Source: an uncultured Muribaculaceae bacterium
GTDB lineage: Bacteria > Bacteroidota > Bacteroidia > Bacteroidales > Muribaculaceae
Length of the DNA stretch: 62,239 nucleotides
Direction of reading: 5' to 3'
NCBI GenBank assembly: GCA_947174635.1
Contig: CAMWJS010000012.1
Coordinates: 1 to 62,239 of the forward strand
Shown: piece after piece, positions 9,877-16,264 of the stretch
Position numbering within the stretch: the stretch's first letter is position 1
Layout of the letters: the number at the start of each line of letters is the position of its first letter
The notes under the pieces: model-generated
Told to the model about the DNA's origin: nothing
Databases searched by the model: none
What the model saw: only the letters and a program-made list of their open reading frames with translations
Program-made: the position numbers and the translations under genes

Positions 9877-11024
9877 CCGCGACACGCATTGCAACCTCCC
9901 GGCTCGAACCCGAACTCGAACAGCTGCGGCAGTCGTCCAACTTCCGCTCCTTTCCCGAGCCTTGCGACAGTGATGTCATAGACCTCACTTCAAACGATTA
10001 CCTCGGCCTCGCGCTGCGCGACGACCTCAAAGATGAGTTTCTCGGCCTCTACGACGGCGGACGGCAGCTTGAGCTGACATCGTCGGCATCACGGCTGCTT
10101 GCATCATGCCAGAATGAATACCGGCTGTTCGAGACCATGCTCGGCGACGTCTACGGGCGCCCGGCCCTGCTTTTCAACAGCGGCTACCACGCCAACACGG
10201 GCATCGTACAGGCACTCGCCGACAAGCGGACCATGATTGTGGCCGACAAACTGGTACACGCCTCGATAATCGACGGCATCAGGCTCAGCGGCGCACGTTT
10301 CACCCGCTTTCCCCACAACGATTTCGACCGGCTCGAACGAATAGTGGCCGGCGTATCCGACGAATTCGACCGTATTCTCGTCATTGTGGAAAGTGTCTAC
10401 TCGATGGATGGCGACCGTGCCGACATAGACCGGCTTATCGACTTGCGCCGCTCCAATCAGCGCGTCTTGCTCTACGTCGACGAAGCCCACGGCATCGGCG
10501 TGGAGGGTCAGGCGGGACTCGGTCTTGTAGCCTCGGCGAAAGCGCCGGCAGACGTAGACATCGTGATCGGTACGCTCGGCAAAGCCCTGGCCTCATCGGG
10601 TGCGTTTGCCATAGTCGACGACATCGTCAGGCAATACCTTGTCAACAAAGCCCGCAGCCTGATATTCTCCACCGCCCTCCCCCCGGCATGCGTGGCATGG
10701 AGCCGTTTCCTGTTCGGCAAAATGATGGAAATGGATAGCGAGCGCGACACACTGCGCCGGCATACCGCACGCTTAGCCGACGCGATAGCCGCCACCACCG
10801 GCCGCCGCGGCGTAGTGAGCCACATCCAGCCGCTCGTCATAGGCAACGCCGCCGCCACCTTGCAACGCTCCGCCGCCCTGCTGCGCGACGGCATCAAAGT
10901 GCTCCCTATCCGCACCCCCACCGTGCCCCCCGGCAGCGAACGCCTCCGCTTCTCCCTCTCAGCAGCCCTGACCGATGCCGACATAACCCGCGCCTGCATC
11001 TGCATCGAAGGCAAGCAGCCGTAG
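9873..11024 (+). CDS. bioF: 8-amino-7-oxononanoate synthase
   Basis: A 383-residue PLP-dependent alpha-oxoamine synthase that joins pimeloyl thioester and alanine to give the BioA substrate. [42 protein letters not shown] and the PLP lysine in [14 protein letters not shown] (Lys237) are all present. The start overlaps the bioA stop. bioB, bioC and bioD are not in this window. Confidence 0.95.
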   Translation: MTATRIATSRLEPELEQLRQSSNFRSFPEPCDSDVIDLTSNDYLGLALRDDLKDEFLGLYDGGRQLELTSSASRLLASCQNEYRLFETMLGDVYGRPALLFNSGYHANTGIVQALADKRTMIVADKLVHASIIDGIRLSGARFTRFPHNDFDRLERIVAGVSDEFDRILVIVESVYSMDGDRADIDRLIDLRRSNQRVLLYVDEAHGIGVEGQAGLGLVASAKAPADVDIVIGTLGKALASSGAFAIVDDIVRQYLVNKARSLIFSTALPPACVAWSRFLFGKMMEMDSERDTLRRHTARLADAIAATTGRRGVVSHIQPLVIGNAAATLQRSAALLRDGIKVLPIRTPTVPPGSERLRFSLSAALTDADITRACICIEGKQP

Positions 11025-11113
11025 CCCCGACGGCATAATGGAGTGCACGGCCATGAAATGCATAGACTTCTGAATGACCGTAAGCCGGTGAAATGTTCAG
11101 ACACTTTGGACGG

Positions 11114-11595
11114 AGGGTGTTGCAGAACTAATAGTGACGGCTACATGATGTAGGGCTGCTCCCCGGAGCAGCCGATAACGAAGGTTGATTATCAGTTGTT
11201 TGGCGGCTGCACCAGGGTGTAGCCCAATGCTGTTTACTTAAGGGGCGACGTCAGAGAGCCGGGAGGCTCGGTGGGCTACTATTAACCGGGGTTCGGAGAC
11301 CGCAGAGCGGTTGCAGACCCCGGCCATAAACCCAGCCGCCCAATAAGCCCGGGAGGGGCGGTTTGTGGTTGTAAACAAGCTGGTTACCACACACCGCCCT
11401 TCCCGGGCTCAGGAGATGATTGCTACCGGTTACCCCGGTCTGCGCCCGCTCCGCGGTCTCCGAACCGGGGTTAATAGTAGACCCTCAAGCCTCCCGGCTT
11501 TCCGATGAAGTTATACTTAAGTAAACAGCATTGGGGTGCAGCCCTACATCATGGCGGGGCATATTTACAATATTTTGTAAGTTTTGCAACACCCT
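11114..11595. mobile_element. Nested repeat unit with AGGGTGTTGCAGAACT terminal inverted repeats
   Basis: AGGGTGTTGCAGAACT (11114-11129) and its inverse AGTTTTGCAACACCCT (11580-11595, one mismatch) enclose 482 bases without a convincing gene. Inside, a REP-like hairpin at 11150-11173 (GTAG plus the palindrome GGCTGCTCC/GGAGCAGCC) faces an inverted partner that is interrupted by the 307-base element at 11226. No transposase is encoded, so any movement would need help in trans. Confidence 0.7.
11226..11533. mobile_element. ~308-bp multi-hairpin element inserted in a REP hairpin (copy 1)
   Basis: The ends are AATGCTGTTTACTTAAG (11226-11242) and CTTAAGTAAACAGCATT (11516-11532), an exact 17-base inverted repeat. 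Inside are an outer 12-base stem (AGCCGGGAGGCT, 11257 and 11488), two flanking GC-rich hairpins (CCGGGGT...ACCCCGG type) and a central 24-base stem (11346-11369 with 11386-11409, two mismatches). GGGTGTAGCCC (11215-11225) before and GGGTGCAGCCC (11534-11544) after look like an 11-base target duplication. It encodes no protein. A related core lies inverted at 43093-43310. Confidence 0.7.
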
Positions 11596-11657
11596 CGATT
11601 ATATAGTAACCGCGTACGCCTCCGCAAGCTCCGGCGTGCGCGGTTACTATATAATCG
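11596..11657. repeat. 25-bp-arm hairpin joining two repeat units
   Basis: CGATTATATAGTAACCGCG... (11596-11620) is the reverse complement of 11633-11657 with one mismatch. Because it is flanked by inverted AGGGTGTTGCAGAACT ends on both sides, the whole of 11580-11673 is one long dyad with arms of about 41 bases. Confidence 0.75.
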
Positions 11658-11658
11658 G

Positions 11659-11797
11659 GGGTGTTGCAGAACTCCAAAACGTAGGGACGCACGGCTCGTG
11701 CGTCCGCAAAACAGCGCTGATTATCAGCCTTTTACCGGACGCACGAGCCGTGCGTCCCTACATCGCAAACCGAAATTTTGGAGTTCTGCAACACCCT
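11659..11797. repeat. REP inverted pair (REPIN-like) within terminal inverted repeats
   Basis: The ends GGGTGTTGCAGAACT (11659-11673) and AGTTCTGCAACACCCT (11782-11797) continue inward as CCAAAA/TTTTGG. Between them, GTAGGGACGCACGGCTCGTG at 11681 and its inverse ending CCGTGCGTCCCTAC near 11762 form a head-to-head pair of REP-like hairpins. The GTAG foot plus palindrome is the hallmark of REPs handled by RAYT (REP-associated tyrosine) transposases. No RAYT gene is in the window. Confidence 0.8.
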
Positions 11798-11896
11798 CTG
11801 CCATGTGGGTCAAAGCTGTAAGGTTTATGATAGAAAAAATGTTGCGCGAAAAAAGATAGAATAAAGGCAATGATTAAGCGCGAAAAATTGATTTCT

Positions 11897-11957
11897 GCGA
11901 CTCTTTTCGGCGTATCCGTCCGAAAAAGTCGACTTTTTTCTGACGGATCCTTTTCGG
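11897..11957. repeat. Imperfect palindrome with CTTTTCGG ends
   Basis: CTTTTCGG occurs at both edges (near 11902 and 11950) around an inverted repeat of GTATCCGTC.../GACGGATCC centred on AAAAAGTCGACTTTTT. It lies just downstream of the tig terminator. Role unknown. Confidence 0.5.
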
Positions 11958-11970
11958 CTATTAAATGCTG

Positions 11971-12024
11971 ATAAAACATCTACCGGGCGGTATGCGATTG
12001 CATACCGCCCGGTAGATGTTTTAT
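11971..12024. terminator. Terminator after tig with a 25-bp stem
   Basis: Arms 11971-11995 and 12000-12024 are exact complements (ATAAAACATCTACCGGGCGG...), loop GATT. The arms start with AAAA and end with TTTTAT, so it can stop transcription on either strand. It lies 14 bases beyond the tig stop. Confidence 0.88.
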
Positions 12025-12038
12025 TGCTTCACAGGATA

Positions 12039-13403
12039 TTATGCCTGGGCTTTTTCTGCGATTTCTTTGAATTCGTCGAGGGTTACCTCTTTCACATCGA
12101 TGTTGGCGAGGTTCTTGATTGCGTCGAAGAGCTTGCGGTCGCCTACCTGCTCGATGATGTGCGAACGTGAGTTCTTGTCTTCGAGAATGCGTTTGGCATA
12201 GTCGGCAAGAACGTCGTCACCGAGATTGTACATGCCGTACTGTGCGAGCTGCTGGGCTGCGATAGCCTTGGCGTAGTTCTCGAGGTCTTCTTTCTCGATT
12301 TTGACTTCAGCCTGCTGTGCTACGCGCTCCTTGATGAGCTGCCACTTGATAGAGGGTATCATCTTCTCATATTCGGCGTCGATATTCTCTGCAGTCAGAC
12401 CTTCGTTGCGGGCAACGAGCCATTTTTTGAGGAACTCTGCGGGGAGCTCGAAGTTGCCGTATTTCTCAACCAATGCTTTTTCAGTAGTATACTGGAAGAG
12501 ATTTTCGCTGTTGGGAGCGAGCTGGGCTGCAATCATGGCGGTCACATTCTTGTGATAGTCTTCCTCGCTGGTCACTTTGTCCTTGCCGAATACATCGTCA
12601 TAGAACTCCTGGCCGTATTCGGCGAGACGGTTCACGATGATTTCAGAGATGGCGAGTTCGAAGTCGGCTTTCACTTCAGCTGCACGCTCTTTGTCGATAT
12701 TGAGCATAGAAGCCAGTTCGGCAACGTTGCCTTCGCACGAAGCGGAAGGATTGAACACCACCTTGTCGCCCACTTTCTTGCCTTCGAACTTAGCTGCTTC
12801 CTCTTTGTTCTTGAACAGGAAGGGAGCAACGATACCGGCAGTAACCTGGATAGCGTCCTCGTCGCTCTTGACAGAGCCGTCGGCGTTGAGTTCCATCAAT
12901 ACGCCTTTGACAAGTGCACGTTCTTCAAATTCCTGACCGGGCTCCTGCTTGCCGAAACGCTCGCGGAGCATCTTGTCCTGCTGGGCTGCCATATCATCAG
13001 ACACCTTGATGGGATAGTAGTCGAGGGTGGTCGACTTGTCGAGAGTGATATTGAGCTCGGGAGCGAGACCGATTTCGTATGCGAAAGTGAAGTCTTTCTG
13101 CTCTATCGATATTTCTTTCACTTCAACGGGAAGAGGCTCACCGAGGATGCCGAGTTTGTTTTCCTGGATATATTTGACAACGGCTTCGTAGACTTCCTGA
13201 TTGAGAACATCGCTTTTTACCTGTTTGCCGAACATGCGCACCAGCTGTCCCATGGGCACGTGGCCTTTGCGGAAACCGGGGATGCTGTGTGTACGGCCGA
13301 TTTTCTTGATTTCTGAGTCTACTTTTGCCTTGTAGTCGCTCTCCTCTACATTGACAATGATTTTGCCTTCTACGTCGTTGAGCTTTTCAAATGATACGTT
13401 CAT
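12039..13403 (-). CDS. tig: Trigger factor chaperone
   Basis: A 454-residue ribosome-associated chaperone and peptidyl-prolyl isomerase. The N-terminal ribosome-binding signature SIPGFRKGHVP is present near residues 40-50. The middle region corresponds to the FKBP-like domain, though its sequence is diverged as in other Bacteroidota, and the C-terminal arm region runs to about residue 440. The length fits Bacteroidota trigger factors. Single transcription unit with its own promoter and strong terminator. Confidence 0.95.
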   Translation of the reverse strand: MNVSFEKLNDVEGKIIVNVEESDYKAKVDSEIKKIGRTHSIPGFRKGHVPMGQLVRMFGKQVKSDVLNQEVYEAVVKYIQENKLGILGEPLPVEVKEISIEQKDFTFAYEIGLAPELNITLDKSTTLDYYPIKVSDDMAAQQDKMLRERFGKQEPGQEFEERALVKGVLMELNADGSVKSDEDAIQVTAGIVAPFLFKNKEEAAKFEGKKVGDKVVFNPSASCEGNVAELASMLNIDKERAAEVKADFELAISEIIVNRLAEYGQEFYDDVFGKDKVTSEEDYHKNVTAMIAAQLAPNSENLFQYTTEKALVEKYGNFELPAEFLKKWLVARNEGLTAENIDAEYEKMIPSIKWQLIKERVAQQAEVKIEKEDLENYAKAIAAQQLAQYGMYNLGDDVLADYAKRILEDKNSRSHIIEQVGDRKLFDAIKNLANIDVKEVTLDEFKEIAEKAQA

Positions 13404-13477
13404 AGCGTAAATTATATTTCAAAATTATATTTATACATTATAATATAACAAGTGGCGATGCACTATGTTTCAGCCTG

Positions 13478-13508
13478 CAAAATTAATAGTTAATCTTTTA
13501 TTAACCAA
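13478..13508 (-). promoter_or_regulatory. tig promoter
   Basis: On the minus strand TTG (13508-13506), 20 bases, then TAATTTTG (13485-13478) is a good Bacteroidota promoter about 75 bases before the tig ATG. Confidence 0.7.
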
Positions 13509-13681
13509 TTTAACTGAAAACTTTTTTATTTTTTAATTTTTTTTAATGTCGTCCGAACTTTTTGTCATGTGTGCTGTTATTATTTACGTAAATTGATTTT
13601 TCACATCACATACGCCTCTCCTAAAGTAGCTCTCTCCATCATTACTCAACCACTTTTGTATTCTTCTAATTTCCATTTGTC

Positions 13682-14281
13682 ATGAACACAATCCGTCTCA
13701 GCCAGCCTATTCTCGACCAGGGTCTTACCGTAAAACAGGCTATGATGCGCCGCCATTCGACACGCGAATTTTTTTCAAAACCGTTATCGCTCGATACGCT
13801 CTCCGAAGTATTCTGGGCTGCCTACGGAGTGAACCGCACCGAGGGCAAACGTACAGTCCCGTCGGCAATGGGGCTATATCCCCTTGAGATATACGGCTTT
13901 ACTGCTGAAGGTGTATATAAATACAATCCCGAGTCACACTCGCTGACAATGATTACAGGCAAGGATCTGCGTGTAAAATCGGGCACTCAGGATTTCGTGG
14001 CCGGAGCGCCGCTTGATGTTGTCATATATTCCGACTATGACAAATTCATCACCGGCAACCCCGAAACCGACGATATGATACGTGGAAATGAGGAGCGCAT
14101 GTCACTGCTCGACGCCGGTGCCGTCACCGAAAACGTATATCTCTACTGCTCATCGGAGCATATCAACGTAGTGGAACGCGCCATGGTCGACCAAGCCGCC
14201 CTCAGCAAAGAGTTGAATCTGCCGTCTAATTATCATTTTCAGGTGGCGATGTCGGTAGGCTATCCCCCTATACCGGCCTGA
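13682..14281 (+). CDS. Nitroreductase-family flavoprotein (SagB-like)
   Basis: A 199-residue protein with the nitroreductase fold opening RRHSTREFFSKPLSLDTLSEVFWAAYGVNR and a C-terminal QVAMSVGYPP typical of FMN-dependent members. It has no clear signal peptide, so it is probably cytoplasmic. Related proteins use NAD(P)H and FMN to reduce quinones, nitro compounds or, in SagB-like enzymes, oxidise azoline rings; the substrate here is unknown. Stand-alone gene. Confidence 0.85.
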   Translation: MNTIRLSQPILDQGLTVKQAMMRRHSTREFFSKPLSLDTLSEVFWAAYGVNRTEGKRTVPSAMGLYPLEIYGFTAEGVYKYNPESHSLTMITGKDLRVKSGTQDFVAGAPLDVVIYSDYDKFITGNPETDDMIRGNEERMSLLDAGAVTENVYLYCSSEHINVVERAMVDQAALSKELNLPSNYHFQVAMSVGYPPIPA

Positions 14282-14358
14282 TTCAGACACAATACTACAA
14301 TGAGCACATCTTTGCTGATGAGACGCCATAATTAATATATTTTAACAGTAAATTAACA

Positions 14359-14387
14359 TTGCATATCAAAGATTAAGGTTATCTTTG
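14359..14387 (+). promoter_or_regulatory. Promoter of the small lipoprotein
   Basis: TTG (14359-14361), 18 bases, TATCTTTG (14380-14387), 50 bases before the ATG. A close match to the Bacteroidota consensus. Confidence 0.75.
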
Positions 14388-14437
14388 TCAATAATGTAAA
14401 CCAAACCAATTAGTCAAACAATTTAAAATTTACGAAA

Positions 14438-14743
14438 ATGAAAAAATTCATGCTCGCAGTTGCTGTTTTCGCAGTTGCTTCTATTTCTCTCGCATCTTGC
14501 GGCGGTAGCAATCCTGCTGACAAAGCTGTTAAAATCCTCAACGACGCTACAGAGCAGGTAAAGAAAGCTAAATCAGCAGATGAAATCATGACAATCAGTG
14601 TTGACGCAATGAAGAAAATATCTGATCTTCAGGAAGCAAACAAGGACTTCGAAGGCACTGAAGCTGATGAGAAAAAAGTCACCGAAGCAGGCGAAGCTTT
14701 CCAAAAAGCATGCGAGGAAGCAGCTCAAAGATTAGGTGAATAA
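14438..14743 (+). CDS. Small helical lipoprotein of unknown function
   Basis: 101 residues. A signal peptide ends in the lipobox LASC (Cys20), so the protein should be lipid-anchored in the cell envelope. The mature part is short, Lys/Glu/Ala rich and predicted helical (ADKAVKILNDATEQVKKAKSADEI...), with no enzyme motif. It has its own promoter and terminator, and codon use is AT-leaning as in strongly expressed genes. Function unknown. Confidence 0.8.
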   Translation: MKKFMLAVAVFAVASISLASCGGSNPADKAVKILNDATEQVKKAKSADEIMTISVDAMKKISDLQEANKDFEGTEADEKKVTEAGEAFQKACEEAAQRLGE

Positions 14744-14764
14744 GCATAACTAATTTTAATAATC

Positions 14765-14797
14765 AAAAAACTCCGGCGTAACCCGCCGGAGTTTTTT
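14765..14797 (+). terminator. Intrinsic terminator of the small lipoprotein
   Basis: A perfect 14-base stem, AAAAAACTCCGGCG with CGCCGGAGTTTTTT, loop of five bases, ending in a run of seven T. Confidence 0.9.
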
Positions 14798-14902
14798 TGC
14801 TATTAGAGTATTTAGAGGGTGTTTTGAGATTGTGCCGTAACTTTTAGTTGTTAAAAATACCCCGGGAAGGGATTGCTAAACTCAAAATATACGAACGAAT
14901 TT

Positions 14903-15316
14903 GTAGGGACGCGATTCATCGCGTCCGCGCCCGAATGGTGTAATAAATTAAATATCACAGCTATAGCGCGGACTCGATGAATCGCGTCCCAATGCTGTTT
15001 ACTTAAGAATAAAGGCGCCCGCCAGGTCGCCGATTTAGCAGTAACCGGGTACATCGGAGCATAGCGGAGATGTGCCCGGGAAAGATACTGTGACGCCAGC
15101 GGCGCCCGAAGGCCGCCGATTTAATTATAACTCCCTGTCTGCCACCGAGACATAGGAGATGTAAATCGGCGGCCTTCGGGCGCCGTCACCATGTATCGGC
15201 CTACCGGGCACACCTTCGCTATGCTCCGGTGTACCCGGTTACTGCTAAATCGGTATCCTGTCGGATACCCGCCGATATTGACGCCTTAAGTAAACAGCTT
15301 TGAATCGCGTCCATAC
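14903..15316. repeat. REP-like inverted pair split by an inserted element
   Basis: The 5' REP GTAGGGACGCGATTCATCGC starts at 14903. The inverted 3' REP starts near 14967 (GCGGACTCGATGAATCGC) but is split: its last 12 bases, TGAATCGCGTCC (14978-14989), recur at 15301-15312, followed by ATAC where CTAC is expected. A decayed AGGGTG-type end lies near 14816. No gene is present in 14744-15412. Confidence 0.7.
14990..15300. mobile_element. ~311-bp multi-hairpin element with exact 12-bp target duplication (copy 2)
   Basis: The left end AATGCTGTTTACTTAAG (14991-15007) and right end CTTAAGTAAACAGC (15285-15298) match copy 1. The core differs in sequence but repeats the architecture: two flanking hairpins (ACCGGGTACATCGGAG... 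and CTCCGGTGTACCCGGT) around a perfect 22-base central stem (15101-15122 with 15163-15184). The flanks carry TGAATCGCGTCC on both sides. The length is nearly identical to copy 1, and no protein is encoded. Confidence 0.72.
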
Positions 15317-15412
15317 AATTTGCTGTGACTTTTGGCAGCTAATTATAGTTCTGCCCCCGTCCGAATGGCATAACGCACTAAATACCACATCCATAATGCG
15401 GAGGGGGCCGGG

Positions 15413-16258
15413 TCAATTGTCTTTGTAGTCGGGTTCGAGGGAGTATTTTGCGGCGTTGTATTTCGGTCGGTCGGCTGCGTTGTGGTTGAATTCAACTTTG
15501 CTGCCGAATTTAGCCTGAATGATGGCCTCACGGTTGTTGATGTAATACTCTTCGTCGGCAAGAGCTTTCTTCCGTTGCATCTTCTGATACTTTTCGGGGG
15601 AATACATCGGCGTAATCTGACGGTCGGAGCGCTCGATGCCCGTGGCTTCGAAAACGAATGCGGAGTCGGCTTCGGCTTTCAGTATCAGACCGGGGAGACC
15701 GCGGAATTTCCAGGGACCGAATGGGAGCGGAATGTCGGTGGTGAACCATGCCGTCCATCGGCGTCCGTGGTAATCGGTCGTTGCCGACTGGCACTCATAA
15801 CCGAGGATTACGGTCGTCGAGTCGCCGATTTCCCATTGCATCTCGTCAAGCGGCTCGTCGTAATAGCCCTCGCTGTCACCGAATTTGCTGTAATAGGTCA
15901 GCTTGCCGTCGGGCATTGATGTGAATACATAAGTGTGGATTTTTTTAACCGGACCTTTGCGCATATCCATAGTAATACCCCCGCCGGGCATCTCCGTCAT
16001 GCAAGCTGCCATGATTATCTGCTTGAGCTGCTTTTCGCCCTCGGGTGTCGACGAAAGAGAGTCGGACCATAGGCTCAGGTCGTTGAAATACTTGGCCTCG
16101 CGCTGGTTGGCGAGAAGCGACATACGCGATGACCTGACCGAATCGTTCGCCCAATTGCGCGCTCTGACATCATAGCTGACAAGAATGTCGGCCTTTTCCT
16201 GCGCCACGGCCACAACAGCCGCAGCACACATCAACATTGTAGTGAATAATTTTCTCAT
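15413..16258 (-). CDS. GLPGLI family exported protein
   Basis: 281 residues. A signal peptide (MRKLFTTMLMCAAAVVAVA) and the family-defining motif PWKFRGLPGLIL mark a GLPGLI protein, a Bacteroidota family of unknown biochemical role often encoded next to TonB-dependent-receptor-like proteins. Here it starts six bases after the stop of such a receptor, so the two form a transcription unit. It is probably periplasmic or outer-membrane associated. It ends in a charged tail with no sorting motif. Confidence 0.88.
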   Translation of the reverse strand: MRKLFTTMLMCAAAVVAVAQEKADILVSYDVRARNWANDSVRSSRMSLLANQREAKYFNDLSLWSDSLSSTPEGEKQLKQIIMAACMTEMPGGGITMDMRKGPVKKIHTYVFTSMPDGKLTYYSKFGDSEGYYDEPLDEMQWEIGDSTTVILGYECQSATTDYHGRRWTAWFTTDIPLPFGPWKFRGLPGLILKAEADSAFVFEATGIERSDRQITPMYSPEKYQKMQRKKALADEEYYINNREAIIQAKFGSKVEFNHNAADRPKYNAAKYSLEPDYKDN

Positions 16259-16264
16259 ATCGGT

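Noticed and set aside
11226-11532. Possible tRNA or large known ncRNA in the GC-rich core
   Set aside because: No tRNA cloverleaf, anticodon or known ncRNA signature could be read; the stems are explained by nested inverted repeats.
11531-11859. 96- and 91-residue ORFs over the 11.5-11.8 kb repeats
   Set aside because: They run through palindromic REP sequence and change frame across hairpins; no domain and no promoter.
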